Of a stretch of 64,000 nucleotides of DNA, positions 1 through 13,800 are shown piece by piece. The DNA comes from Tetragonia tetragonoides. Taxonomy: Eukaryota; Streptophyta; Magnoliopsida; Caryophyllales; Aizoaceae. Location of the stretch: the NCBI GenBank assembly GCA_038025085.1, contig CM076152.1, positions 35,715,501-35,779,500 on the forward strand, read 5' to 3'. The translations under genes and the position numbers were made by a program. The stretch's first letter is position 1. Each line of letters begins with the position of its first letter. A model generated the notes under the pieces. That model did no database searches, had not been told where the DNA came from, and saw only the letters and a list, made by a program, of their open reading frames with translations.

Positions 1-61
1 GGCAACTAGTGAAAATTAGGTAGAACTGGGGGGAATTGGGGGTGTTGTTTTTTTCCACTTA

Positions 62-335
62 TTGGACCTTACTCAATCAGTGAAAATAAGTGGCAAAACC
101 TTACCCAATCAGTGTGATCAGTGGCTAGATAGACCTTATTGAATCAGTGAGAATCACTGGAAGGATCTTACTGAATCAGTGGAAATGAGAGGCATGACCC
201 ACATTCCTACTCACAGAATCAGTGGCAGGATCTTATTAAATCAGTGAGAATCAGTGGAAGGACCTTACTAAATCAGTGAAAATCAGTGGCATGACCTTAC
301 TCAATCAGTGAGAATCAGTGAAAATAAGTGGAAAA
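62..335. repeat. Degenerate ~36-bp tandem repeat
   Basis: About eight imperfect copies of a unit built around the words accttact, aatcagtg and aatcagtgg follow one another, with spacing of roughly 30-40 bp. Copies differ by substitutions and small indels, so this is an old array. The flanks (1-61 and 336-682) contain scattered related words such as gaaaattaggcaaaac but no coding potential. Confidence 0.7.
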
Positions 336-682
336 GAACGCACCCTTGGGCAAATTTGGAGAAAATTAGGCAAAACGGGACAAATTTGAGAAAACTGAAT
401 TTTGTAACTGACCGGTAATCAACGATAAATACCAGTGAAAACTGGAAAAATTGGAAAAAAGTGGGCAAAACTAAAAATCAGTTAAAAAGAACATGCCTTT
501 TAATATAAATATCAAAAGTGACAATGAATTCTAATAATCCAGGTAAAGAAGATTTCAAATAAATGAATAATACAACTTTGACATATTCGAATAAGGGGTA
601 ACCTGCTATAAACTAGCTAGTTATCTTGCTTAAACCCTAAATATGAAGCACTCCTACAAAAACAAAGAATAGATTAAAAAAG

Positions 683-1201
683 TGAATTGCTAAATACCGC
701 CCCTTTTTACTAGCTACCGCCCCCCCAATTTTCAATTTTACCCTCTCCCATTTTCCTCACTCACTCTCACTCACTCTCACTCATCCTCTCTTCCTCACTC
801 ACTCTCACTCATCCTCACCACCACACCGGCAACCACCACCACTCACGGCACAACCACCACCGGTAAATTTTTTTTTGCTCATTTTTTTTGCACAGTCGTC
901 TGATTGGGTGAGTCGAAAATTTCAGACGACTGTGCAAAAAAAAAATTATTATTATTATTTATTATTATTATTATTATTATTATTTATTGTTATTATTATT
1001 ATTATTATTATTTATTGTTATTATTATTAATATTATTATTATTATTATTATTATTACTGATTATTGTTTAATTAATTAAAAATGTGAACTAGCTCGGCAC
1101 CGATTTACCGGCTCCTCCCCTCTACCATTTCACATTTTTAATTAATTAAACAATAATCAGTAATAATAATAATAATAATAATATTAATAATAATAACAAT
1201 A

Positions 1202-1236
<35 letters not shown>

Positions 1237-1534
1237 TAAATAATAATAATAATTTTTTAGGGTGAGTCGAAAATTTCAGGCGACTGTGCAAAAAAAATGC
1301 GCAAAAAAAAATTTACCGGTGGTGGTTGTGCCGTGAGTGGTGGTGGTTGCCGGTGTGATGGTGTGGTGGTGAGGATGAGTGAGAGTGAGTGAGGAAGAGA
1401 GGATGAGTGAGAGTGAGTGAGGAAGAGAGGATGAGTGAGAGTGAGTGAGAGTGAGTGACGAAAAGGGGTGAGGGTAAAATTGGAAATTGAGGGGGCGGTA
1501 GCTAGTAAAAAGGGGGCGGTATTTAGTAACACCC
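683..1534. mobile_element. Foldback Mutator-like MITE, whole element a hairpin
   Basis: The 852-bp element is almost entirely one inverted repeat. The left arm runs from about 683 to 1085 and the right arm from about 1128 to 1534, with a loop of roughly 40 bp around 1090-1125. Termini read tgaattgctaaataccgcc on the left and, reverse-complemented, gggtgttactaaataccgcc on the right. The arms contain CT-rich repeats (cactcactctcactc) and ATT microsatellite tracts facing their complements. Flanks show a 9-bp duplication, ttaaaaaag (674-682) and ttaaaaaaa (1535-1543), 8 of 9 identical, which fits Mutator-type insertion. It has no transposase, so it is non-autonomous. Apparent ORFs inside it are low-complexity shadows. 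Confidence 0.85.
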
Positions 1535-1543
1535 TTAAAAAAA

Positions 1544-2628
1544 CCTAAATGTAAAGGCTCGCATGGTGATTATCAAAGAGGGAGGGAGCAGTATATGCAT
1601 ATTTTATTTAATTGGTGTTTTCAAGATGGCACGAGTGTGTTTCACTGTAGCTTGCATGTTTACCATTTTCAAGTATTCATGTCCATGTCTTGTCTTGAGT
1701 CTTGTATTGAGATTTCAAAACATCGATTTGTCCATCTCTTATTTACAATTTGCGAATCCCAATTACAAGCTCTTATTTATTAGTACCATGTACTCCATCT
1801 AGATGTGATCGATCGGCTAATTTTTTATTTATTTATTTATTTGTTTATTTGCTTGATTCATGTATGAAGATCAACATTCAAAACTCAAATTGTTGGTTAT
1901 ACTTCAATTACTCGCCGGTCAGTTGTTATTTATGATGAGATATATATATTAAAATGTTTAGTTAATTTTGTGGGTTATTAATAACCTCCACAATTTTATT
2001 GGGTGATTGTGTGAGAGACACCCACAATTTGAATTGTTTAAATTAGAGAGCAGTTATTGTAGCAAATTAAAATCCTTATTAAATACTCTAATATGTTATA
2101 TTGGTTGCTACCCAGAGAATCAACCTATATTCTCTATTCAATGTATATACGAGTTCTGACTTGGGATTAACTGTCATATCCTCCAAGATGTACTAGACCG
2201 ATGTAGGGTGAATTGAGTCTACATGATTTTCAATTCTTTTCGAACTCAATTTCAAATGGTTGATAACCTTTCTTTTGGTGAGTTATCCATGAGTAGTTTT
2301 TTGATGGAATTAAATTAAGCAAATGCCAAATAAAAGAAATCATCAAACCAGAATATTACATGGAAACATTTTAGTTGGATTCAATTCAAAGTATTAAATC
2401 ACAACCTTAATTAATATTGGATTTTCGAACGAACTCCACTAAAATTAAAGTCAAAAAGTACTCAAGTACAAAGTAATCAATTAACAGTTTTAAAGTCTTA
2501 CTCATTCGAACTTCAATCCGAGTATGAGGACCCCTAATTGTTAGCTATTACAATTGCTAATCCAAATAGATGGATTGTAGTTACCAAAATCCATTCCAAA
2601 AGCTAGACATGTATGTGCTTTGAGCTTA
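1544..2628. other. Intergenic DNA, nothing recognised
   Basis: AT-rich sequence without a convincing ORF, RNA gene or complete repeat. Short open frames of 60-80 codons around 1563-1935 have no domain character and no splice context. The stretch may include old transposon debris. Confidence 0.6.
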
Positions 2629-3213
2629 GGGATGGCAATGGGGCGGGGGTAGTGGATATAGGTAGATCCATCCCCAAACTCACTTAGATATTTCGATTCC
2701 GCCACTCGTCCCATCCCCACCACGGGTCGGAGATTCCAAATCCATCCCCGCCCCACTTACCCGCCGGGTATCCACCTCTGCTCCATTTATCGGGAGGATA
2801 TCCATATCTGCTTTATACCCGCCCAAAAAGAAACGAAGCCCACATCTGAATCTACATCAAATTCACCCAAGATAATTTGCACGGAAAAATTTGAGCTTTT
2901 TTGATAAGCAATAGCAGTAGAAAATTTTATATACTTGGTAAAATAAGATTTTATACATTTATATTTTACATTTTTTATTATTATGTGGGTATGAGGCGGG
3001 GCAGATGGGTATGAGGTGGGGCGGGTAAGCGGGTATAAGGTGGGGCGGGGCTCCAACGGGTATCCACTGGGTGAAGAAGGCAAACCACCTCCGCCCCATC
3101 CCCATGGCGGATTTGCTTTATCAAAACCATCCCCGCCTAGCACTCCCCCATCCCCACCCCAACTGGGGCGGATGCGGGGCGATATCCACCTGTATCCGCC
3201 CCACTGCCATCCC
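2629..3213. mobile_element. GC-rich hAT-like MITE
   Basis: The element begins gggatggcaatggggcgg and ends ccgccccactgccatccc, giving inverted termini of about 18 bp with one mismatch. The ends carry gggcggg and gggtat words in opposite orientation, far richer in G+C than the AT-rich middle (2830-2990) and the surroundings. This start (gggatggcaatggggcgg) is common among short plant hAT-type elements. A possible 8-bp duplication is tgagctta at 2621-2628 and tgagctga at 3219-3226, which is 7 of 8 identical but leaves five unexplained bases at the right end. The long minus-strand open frame across 2787-3389 is a by-product of the composition. Confidence 0.7.
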
Positions 3214-3479
3214 AATAATGAGCTGAGTAGTTCACAATGACAATGTGGTCTTCGATCACGGACATGTCCAGAACTACAAAACGGGGTTTTGATAAAGTAG
3301 AGGTGTTTGTGTCCACCATTTTCAGTGGCTCCAAAAGCGTCATTATTTTTTGGTTTAGGAATATAATGGATTATAGCAAAATGGCTCATAAAATTGTCGG
3401 TACTTCTTATTTATTGTAAAGTTGCTGATGGTTATTGTCGACTTGTCGCACTTCAGATTTCGGGTCAAATGGAAATAGC

Positions 3480-3592
3480 TTGTGTGTGAGACTCTCACAG
3501 GGGTAAAGTCGCGTACAACCGACTCCCCCTTACTCTACCTAGGCGGAAGCCTCTTTAGAGACACTAAGGTAATGTTAATGTTAATGTTGATG
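3480..3592 (+). mobile_element. SINE fragment (ctcacaggggtaagg family), copy 1
   Basis: Shares the diagnostic body ctcacaggggtaa, a cgtacaaccgactcccc-like stretch, cctaggcgg and gcctcttt with copies at 13785-13872 and 31400-31506. It ends in a short ttaatg repeat tail. The promoter half of a full SINE is not recognisable, so this is a truncated or diverged copy. No clear target duplication was found. Confidence 0.65.
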
Positions 3593-4281
3593 TCGTAGAG
3601 GTGTGGCGGCTGAGACCTTTACTGCTAACTTCGACATTTATTTACACCTTTACAAGTTTTTGAGTTTTAGCCTTGTGAAAATAAAGCTTTGAACAATGAC
3701 TTATGAGGGTGGATATATGAAGCTTGCGCTTTGTGTACCTTTGATTTCAAAGGTGTCCTTAGGCTCCGTTTGATTTACCTGGAAAAAACTGAACTGAATT
3801 GAATTGAAATGAACTAAAATAAATTGAATTAATTTTTTTAATTTTAACTTGATCGTAACTATTTAAATTTTGTCAAAACATTTTCAATATTAAACTCTTT
3901 TGAAAATATGCTTTGAGACTTTTCCGATGACATAGGTGTCATCATTAATTTATTTCGAAATAAATCGTTATTTGAGTGATAAAGTTACACATAAAGTAAC
4001 TGAACTAGACTAAACTAGACTGAACTGGACCGAACTGAACTAAACAGGACTGATAGGACAACAATCATTATACCGTGTTTTTCAATTTTGAGGCTGGCTT
4101 GAGGCTTTCTAGCATCAGAAAAAAGAGGAAGCATATATAGTCCATGACGGGACAACAATTATATGCATTTCTTACCCAATAAAAAAGGGACAACAATTAT
4201 AAAATATCACTTGAAAATTTCAACAATAATCAATCAAATTAGCAAAATTGAATAAATAAGGGAATACTTCTTTTTTTTTTA
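3593..4281. other. Intergenic DNA with gaactgaactg-type MITE debris
   Basis: Starting near 3771 (ggctccgtttgatttacc) is a stretch full of ctgaactgaattgaa words that recurs inverted near 4000-4050 (ctgaactggaccgaactgaac). This looks like the ends of a decayed MITE, but borders and a target duplication could not be fixed. No gene is visible. Confidence 0.45.
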
Positions 4282-5360
4282 GGGGATTTAAAGCAATACT
4301 TATTAAACCCCAAATGACCAGATTGGTATTTTAAGTGAACTTTTTTGGACATATTGGTCTGTTAAAAATCAATTCAGACATTAGAGTATTAAAAAGTGAA
4401 ATAAGTTGCATATTAACCCTTTGAACCGGAATCTTGCAATTTAAGTGAGAATTTTTTTTATTAAATCTCTTATCTTAATTTTATCCCTCTTTTTTTAATT
4501 TATTCATTTCCCACATTTTCTTATTTACTCCCCCTTTTTCTATTTCTTTTTGCCCTTTTTCTTTTCTTTTCCCATTTTCCCTTTGTTGGATCCTATCATT
4601 TATTACCCTCTGTTTTTCAATCATCCTTTTCACCATGGTTGATGTTCTTAGTCTAACAAAAAAGGGTTCAATTCGTTCCGGATCGAAATTGAAGAAATTG
4701 GAGATCCGCTCATCTCTACAGTACTGAAATTGGATTCAATGGCTCCTCGAACTCTTGTAACATCACTGAAGAACAGCAATAGTAGAGTGGTAAGTCACTT
4801 TGACACTGAGACCAAATACTTTAGGGGTTCTGGTTGATTTTTTAAGTTTTAATTGTATGTAGGTGAAGTCAAGTCTTGGATTTTAACAAATTTGAGAGCC
4901 TTAAAAAGTAGACTCATGCTTGTGTTGTTCTGGAGATGTTTATTCTGGAGATGGTTTGATCCTCCCATGTGCTCAATTGCAACTCTCTCTCTCTAATTTG
5001 TCACTCTTCAAATTGTTCTGTAATGGAGGGTGACTAAAATAAAGAGGGAAAAAAGGCAGTTATAAAAAAGAACAAGGGAGAAAAAAAAGGAAGAGGAAAC
5101 GAGAACTAATCGAAGGAAGAAAAAAATGGGAAAATGGGAAAAGAAATAAAAAAGAGGAATAATATCAAGAAAATAGATTAAATGAGAAGATTCTCACTTA
5201 AACTACAAGATTTCGGTTTAAAGGTCAATATGCCATTTATTTCTCTTTTTAATACCTTAATGTCTAAAGTGATTTTTAATAGACCAATATATCCAAAGAG
5301 GTTCACTTAAAATACCAATCTGGTCATTTGGGGCTTATTAAACATATACTAGCATTACCC
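4282..5360. mobile_element. Foldback Mutator-like element with unique internal segment
   Basis: Inverted arms of roughly 270 bp: 4282-4560 (ccccaaatgaccagattgg, then ttttaagtgaac) match 5100-5360 reversed. The right terminus read inward is gggtaatgctagtata, resembling the termini of the elements at 683 and 9489. The unpaired middle (about 4575-5030) contains an ATG followed by a short open frame ending at a gtaagt donor-like site near 4791 and an acceptor-like ag near 4862. It may be captured host DNA, but I could not identify the gene. No clear target duplication. Confidence 0.7.
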
Positions 5361-5361
5361 T

Positions 5362-5362
<1 letters not shown>

Positions 5363-5452
<90 letters not shown>
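5363..5452. repeat. (TA)n microsatellite
   Basis: A run of about 43 uninterrupted TA dinucleotides directly abuts the right end of the foldback element ending at 5360. The words tatactagcat occur just before the run (inside the element) and again just after it. Confidence 0.95.
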
Positions 5453-5869
5453 TAGCATACAAGCTATTCCTAACAAAGAACGACCTCAAAAAGTAAAGCA
5501 CTTTAAAAAATAATTTCATATCTAAAACTCAGTTAACTTTAAAATTACCCAAACTATAAATTTTGTAACTAGGATTTTTAAATTGTTCAGCTGCAATATG
5601 AGTAATTAACTTAGAAAACTCTAACCTCTCTCTTTTGCCTCTTCTCTTCTTCTCTCAAATCCTAATCTTTATTAGGACAAATTTTCAGGCCGGGAGGCCG
5701 ATTTAGGCCATTTTCGGCCTGTTATTCATGTTTTTTTTACCTCTTTTGCCATTGATTTCTAGTTTTTGCGCTCTAAGTGGAACAAATTTTTTCTCCCTTT
5801 TGTGGAGTTATTAGGGATTTTTATATTTTCCTTTTTATAGGATCCTTTCTTCGCCTATTGTGCGATTTA

Positions 5870-6631
<762 letters not shown>

Positions 6632-6766
6632 TTAGTAGAAGTAATATGAATTTGGGGACCGGATATGCACAAAATCGATGGTATCATACAACATTTTCTG
6701 AGCAAACAATTACAGTACTTGCGGTGAAGATCTCCATTTCCGTTAAAGATGAAGCATCAAAGGAAG

Positions 6767-7738
<972 letters not shown>

Positions 7739-8198
7739 CACATGGTTACTGTGCATGTTGGGAGTCGCGCTCGGGTATTCTAGTCAATTGTTTTGTTAGC
7801 AGATTTGTTGTTGTTACTATTCATTTAGTATGTTTTAGGGTTATTTTCCATGTAGATGCCGTATGACTTTTCTATGAATGAAAGTCTCCTATTCCCCTCT
7901 CTTCAAAGAAAAAAAAATGACCTCATTATGTTTTTTTTTCCTTCCCTTTTTCAAACCCTATTAAAATTACATATTCGGTAAGAAAAATCCATTTAGAGAT
8001 TATTCTTTTATACCGAACCTTAATAGACATAATTGTTCATGGCTTTAACGCCAAAATGTATAATCTGGTCAAATTATGATGTAATATAACTAATTTCCCC
8101 CTAGTTAATGAAAAACTTTAGGCTGTATACCAGAATATATATAAGACAAATTTGTCATTTCATGTCACGTTTGTATGAGCTAAAAACCGAGCTTTCCA

Positions 8199-8931
8199 TG
8201 TGCTCTTTTTGTTATGATATTTTGGGCAATTTGGTATTTTAGGAATGATTTGGTGTGGCAAGGTAAGAAGTGGGATCCCATGAATGACCCCTGTAATAAT
8301 AGGTGATTTTGCTATCAAGGTATTGGGTGATTCTCGGCAAGCATGCAGGGACACCAAAAACAGAGATGACAAGCATGGTGATCGCCCGATTGTTGAGGAT
8401 CGACTTCATAGGTGTCCACCTGCTTCTAATGTTTTAAAAATAAATATTGATGCTGCTGTTTTTGAACAAGAGAGAGTTGTTGGGCTTGCTGGTGTTGAAG
8501 AGGGCACTCTGCTAATTTTGTGGGTGCAGCTGTTTGGAGTAGAAGTGGATTGTTTGCTCCAGATCTTGCCGAAGTTAGCGCATTTCGAGCTGCTGCATTA
8601 TGGGCAAAAGAGAAGGGGTGGGATCGAGTTGTTTTTGAAACTGATTGTTTGAAGTTAGCTAATGATTGGCGAGCTACAAAAGCAACAAACTCTGAATTTT
8701 CCGGAATTTTGAACGATTGTAAAATCATTCTTCAGGACATGATTTTTGTAGATGTGGTACATATCAAAAGGCAATGTAATGAAGTTGCAAATTGTCTAGG
8801 TAGAGCTGCAAGACTATTTCATAGTGATGTGTATTGGGAAGAAGATCCTCCTACTCCTATTATGTGATGTATTATGGATGACAGTTCTTGTAATATTAAT
8901 TAACACAAGTTATTCTTCAAAAAAAAAAAAA
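8199..8931 (+). mobile_element. 5'-truncated LINE, RNase H-like C-terminus, pseudogene
   Basis: Decayed C-terminus of a plant LINE polyprotein. Conceptual translation gives WYFRNDLVWQGKKWD near 8230, then PPASNVLKINIDAA near 8420, then after a frameshift an RNase H-like (RVT_3) stretch ending in the open frame 8520-8867 (AEVSAFRAAALWAK, FETDCLKLAN, IKRQCNEVANCLGRAA). A run of about 16 A follows at 8920-8936. The target duplication aaaaaccgagctttcca (8182-8198) and aaaaaccgagcttcca (8932-8946) flanks it. This fits target-primed reverse transcription with 5' truncation. It is not a functional gene: at least one frameshift and no RT domain. Confidence 0.9.
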
Positions 8932-9026
8932 AAAAACCGAGCTTCCACACCTTCGACCTTAAGATTGAGGGTTTGAGACTCGTTGTTCTTAATTTTATCA
9001 GCATGTCTTGTGTGAACTTAATTCAC

Positions 9027-9200
9027 CATGGACCAAGTAATTTTGAAGGGTGGCCCCAGGTGAAGTAATTTTGAGGAGTAGCTTCAGGTGAAGTAAGGGG
9101 TGGCTCCAGGGATAGTAGAGGGTGGTGCCAAGTACAAATTTGAGGGGTGACTCTAGATGAAGTAGGGGTGACTCCAAATATTGTCCACCATGGACTAAGT
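9027..9200. repeat. Degenerate tandem repeat (ggtgactccaggtgaagta type)
   Basis: Five or six imperfect units of about 30-35 bp containing gggtggctccagg and tgaagtaattttgagg. The block is bracketed by caccatggaccaagt (9027) and caccatggactaagt (9186), which are near-identical direct copies. No coding function is apparent. Confidence 0.6.
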
Positions 9201-9488
9201 CCACACAAGTTTTTGTATAATTTCATAATTAAGGTTGGTATTATTCTTATGGACCTTTGAACCACCTCCTCTCTTCACATAATTGGTTTAAGAGCCCAAC
9301 TTCTTTCCCTATTCATATAAAAAAAAATTAAAAAAAGAAAAAAGAAAGAGATAAGTGTACTCTTTTTTCTTTTTTTTTTTCTATTTTTTTTAAAAATTTT
9401 TATAATGAGGGATTCCTCGTAAACACGAACTTTATTATGGAGTTCTAACTTCTAAACTTTGTGAGACAAATAATCGAAATTAAAAAAG

Positions 9489-10554
9489 GGAAATGCTAAA
9501 TATAACATGTGTTTTTAAACAATACAATATTTTTTTTAGACAAAAAGACCCATATACCCCTTTTTAATTTACTACTCTCTTCCTTGCATTTCTCTCCCTT
9601 CCCCAAGTTCCCCTTTCTGTTCTTCAATCAACAAGCTTACTTGAGCTCAAGCACCCATTGAAAATAGAAGGAAGCACTTCATCCAAAAAAAAAATGGAAG
9701 GAAGCACCAGCCCTTGAGCAAGGAATTTAATATGTTAATTAGTTATTATAACTATCACCAATTAAACTGGAATTTAATTTGCACTTTTCATGTTTAATAT
9801 GCTCAAAATTCCTCCCCCCTGTTTGTTCTTGGTGCTGAATTTGGCCATTGTTTGCTCCTTTTGCCTTCAATGTGCTGCTGCATTTTCCCACCACCTCTCA
9901 CAAATATACCATGGAGTCACCAGATTTGGGCGACTGTAATGCCATGTTATCGCCCAAGTTAGGCGGCAATATTGGCACAGTGTCGCCATAGCTGGGCGAC
10001 TCTTTGTCAAAACAGTTACCAGGTTCGGGCGACAACATCACAATCGTGTCGCCTGTTCTCGGTGACCTTCCTGGTGTTTAGTCGCTTGTTTTGGGCGACT
10101 GTCAAAGACTCCTCAGTTGTGGGTGAATGTTATGGGGGAAGAGGTTTACGATTTACATCTTGATCAACGCTATAATCTTCTTGATTTACATCTTGATCAT
10201 TGTTGCTGAATGAGATAAATCTCTTGTCAATTTGAGGTATAAGCATACTCCCATGTTGATTGGCCACCTTGATTCTTATTTCTAAACAACAGCTTTACTC
10301 ATATAATCAATTCCTTCTTAGTTGTTGGTCACAAACTTGGACCTTCAATTTTGATTTGCCCCTTTTTAACATTAAAGATTTTCAGTTGCAAAACATAGCT
10401 CAAAGCTTTGATTGGGGTTGCTGATTGAACTTGAAGAACAGAAGGGGGAACTTGGGGAAGAGAGAGAAAGGCAAGGAAGACCCCTAAATTAGAAGGAGGG
10501 TATATGAGTCTTTTTGTCATAAAAGATGTATTTGCTCAAAAACTCATGTTGTAT
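9489..10554. mobile_element. Foldback Mutator-like element with gggcgac-rich interior
   Basis: Arms of about 160 bp pair 9489-9660 with 10420-10554: aacatgtgttttt against aaaaactcatgtt, tagacaaaaagaccc against gagtctttttgtcat, and ttccccaagttcccc against gggggaacttggggaag. The left end ggaaatgctaaata resembles the termini of the elements at 683 and 4282. Likely duplication ttaaaaaag (9480-9488) against ttaaaaaaag (10555-10564). The right terminus lacks about 10 bp of the expected end. The interior (9900-10130) holds clustered gggcgac and gtcgcc words. No transposase. Confidence 0.7.
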
Positions 10555-10596
10555 TTAAAAAAAGAGAGTAGACAACTGTTAATTAGTTCATCACTT

Positions 10597-10602
10597 TGGG
10601 CC
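10597..10602. promoter_or_regulatory. Site II element TGGGCC upstream of LST8
   Basis: TGGGCC lies inside the palindrome tttgggccaaa, about 294 bp upstream of the LST8 start codon. Site II motifs bind TCP-type factors in plant growth and ribosome-biogenesis promoters. Assignment here is by motif and position only. Confidence 0.5.
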
Positions 10603-10785
10603 AAAGACAGCCCTAACTCCTAGCAGCAATTGGCAATTACTTGGCTGCTTTTGTTCATCTCTTTTCTGTTCTTCATTTTCTTCATCCTGTTACCAGTTTT
10701 TCGCACCACCAATTTATCTTTAATTTAGTTGCAATGGGAAATCAAATCTTTTTGCTATTATTGAAATCCTAAAAACCCCAATCAA

Positions 10786-10793
10786 AAACCCTA
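10786..10793 (+). promoter_or_regulatory. Telo-box AAACCCTA upstream of LST8
   Basis: AAACCCTA followed by a CT-rich run (ctctttcttctctctctgg) sits about 100 bp before the LST8 ATG. Telo-boxes combined with site II motifs mark plant translation-related genes. Confidence 0.5.
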
Positions 10794-10895
10794 CTCACCT
10801 CTTTCTTCTCTCTCTGGACTTTAGGTATGATCAAAACTAAAATCTTTTGAGAGAGGGCAATTAAATTCTCTATCTTTAAAGGTGGGTGATCAAAT

Positions 10896-13800
10896 ATGAG
10901 TCAACCTTCAGTGATTCTAGCAACTGCTAGCTATGACCACACTATTCGATTTTGGGAGGCTCAAACTGGCAAATGCTATCGAAATATACAATACCCAGAT
11001 TCTGTAAGTCATTTCTTGTTCGCATTGATGAAATGGGTTTATGTATAAATAAATTGCTATGCTTTGTTTGTGGAAGATTTTAATTAATTTTATCTGGGTT
11101 TTATGAAATATCTCTTCCGATTGAATTTGTTATTTTTGTGTAGTTGCTAGAACATGATGCCGAAATATAGTCTTTCTGGGTTAATTTGGGTTAGTGCTAT
11201 ATATTGTAGACACAACTTATTGAAAAAGATGTGATATTTTTCTTGGTTTTATGTTTGACAGCAAGTTAATCGGCTTGAGATAACACCGGATAAACGATAT
11301 TTAGCTGCAGCTGGGAATCCTCACATTCGTTTGTTCGACATTAATTCGAACAACCCTCAACCGGTATATACATTGATCTAAAGGTTAAAAATTGAAGGGG
11401 ATTTGTGCTAGTTGCTTCTTATTGATGGCCTGGTATGGTATTTTTGTCAACAAAATGGCAGGTGATGAGTTATGATTCTCATACGAATAATGTTATGGCA
11501 GTTGGGTTTCCAAGTGATGGGAATTGGATGTATTCAGGTTCGGAAGATGGTACAGTAAAGATATGGGATATAAGGTAACAATAACGAATCCCCTGCCTTT
11601 GTCTTATGAGCTGTCTTCTTTGATAGACTAAAGACGTAGAGTTTCGTTTCAGGGCTCCAGGTTGTCAAAGGGAATACGAAAGTCGTGCTGCAGTAAATAC
11701 TGTTGTTCTGCACCCAAATCAGGTTTGTTTTGATGTATTGTGTTCTATTTGCCTGTGCTTAGCTGATACTCTTTTGGAGTCTTATCGAATTGTTTTGATA
11801 AGATAAAATAAAAAATAATGTGGAAAAGCAACTTATATGCTGTAGAAATGTGGAATATTTTAGACATCAGACCACCCAATGGGCTCTCTTGGCTCTTTTC
11901 TCCCAACTTCTAGCTGTATGGTACCATGAGTTAAGACAATTGAATGTTCTTCGTGTTCATGACCAAATTCAAGCATAGATGCTTCCTGGTTTCAGAAATA
12001 CCTTATTGCACATAAGTGAAGAGATATTCTTTTCTGATTCTGTTGTAAAACAAGAAAATTAAGTTTTAGACTGCATGTCAAATGTAGCTTAATCTTTGAA
12101 CTTTGATATAGTATGTGTCAGCACTTGCCCATATCCTTCAGCATTATCTCTTATGGTCTCTAGTGGAAAAATATGTTCTGTCATTCATCTTCATTTTGAG
12201 TAGATGACATTTGCTTTCAAGTTTCAATTGTTAATTGTTTTCTTTTAGATTTCATGTTGTTCTTACTAGATCTTCCATAAATCTGCAGACTGAACTGATA
12301 TCAGGGGACCAGAATGGCAATATACGTGTTTGGGATTTGACAGCAAATTCATGCAGCTGTGAGTTGGTATGTATTATGTTTTCATGTACAGCCATTTAAT
12401 TCTCTGTCAGCTACCTAGTTTAGAGTCTGAAGTTTGAAGCAATTTTACAATAGATTAGCCCTGAATGTCCTGAGAAGTGGTTAATACGACTTTTTCTTTA
12501 TACTTCAACTCAAGACTTTAATTTCTCCTTCGATATGATCGAGAGCATACTTCCTTTTCCGTCCCCCTCCCCCCTTTTGGTACTATGTCTCCTCATTCTT
12601 TCCGACCTTGGTAGGTCATTCTTTCTCATTCATGGATCAATTCAGTGAAACTAAAATATTACTATATGGTATCTTGTCTCCTGAAGTGCTGAATTCTATC
12701 CTCACAATTGTGGAATCTTCATCAGTTTTAGACCTGACTTAGAACACTTCTTTCTGTACTATCCTGAGTATCTGCTAGTGGACTATGATGAAACTAATGC
12801 CGATTTTGTGCTGGTCGGAGCCCTTAATTGATAAAGATACTAGAGTTGTAGATCTTTAATGATAGATGGTCATAAAAGTTTTCAGACTGCTAATCATATG
12901 TTAAACACAAAGATTAGGAGGTGTAATACTTTAAATTTTTGCCTTCAACTGTGAGAGGCATTGAGGCAACATCCACTATAAGTTTATAATACATAACCTT
13001 GGCTGTACTTTCTGTATAGCAGATAAACAAAGATAATAATCCACTTTTAGGTGTCTAAAGGGTGAGGACCGAGGATCAATTTTTTTAACATGTGATTATG
13101 ATAATGCCTAGAATAAGCACACAAGATGCAGCAACTAAAGTTTCGAGAATAACACAAGGTGTAAAAATCTGAGAGGAGCTCTACAATATGCTCATATCCA
13201 ATCTTCCCTCAACTTGGTATTGGCGTAACCAATTCCTAACCCAACCTGAAACTTCTGGATCCCAATTGATTTTGGACCAAGTATACTTCCTCAAACTTGA
13301 TCTCACATTTTCACCTCAACGTGATATGAGCTTGGTATGACCTGTCCGGAACTGATTGAATAACATGTTTGTCACGGCTCGTTAAATCTATGCTAGACCA
13401 GGTGGTCTTCATTTGTGTGACAAGGTCAAGATGATAGATATTGTTAAGGTTTTTCTTAGTCATGCAAGTAAAGAGGTACAGTGATATGTCAAGAATCTCA
13501 AGATGGAAACTTCTTCTCTTTTCTTATATCTCTTGTAAACAGGTAATTTGTAGAGTTGGCATGGTGAAAATTTGAAGCTTTTATATCCCAAGTTTGTTCT
13601 GGGGATCAATGTGTTTCCTGTCTTTAACCTTTAGTATCTAAATAATTACAAAACTCAAGGGTTGGCTTTTCGCAGCGAGGGTGAATAGTGAAGAATTAAA
13701 GAGGAGAAATTTTGGAGATAGAATTATCCTATACGTGGAAGTTCTATTTCTATACCCTTTTTTATTGGTAATATTGAGTTATTTCTCACAGGGGTAAGGC

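Noticed and set aside
2787..3389. 200-codon minus-strand ORF
   Set aside because: It crosses a GC-rich MITE; Gly/Pro/Trp content reflects gggtat and gggcggg repeats and there is no domain.
8284..8867. RNase H-like protein gene
   Set aside because: Frameshifted, poly(A)-tailed and flanked by a target duplication, hence a dead LINE end.
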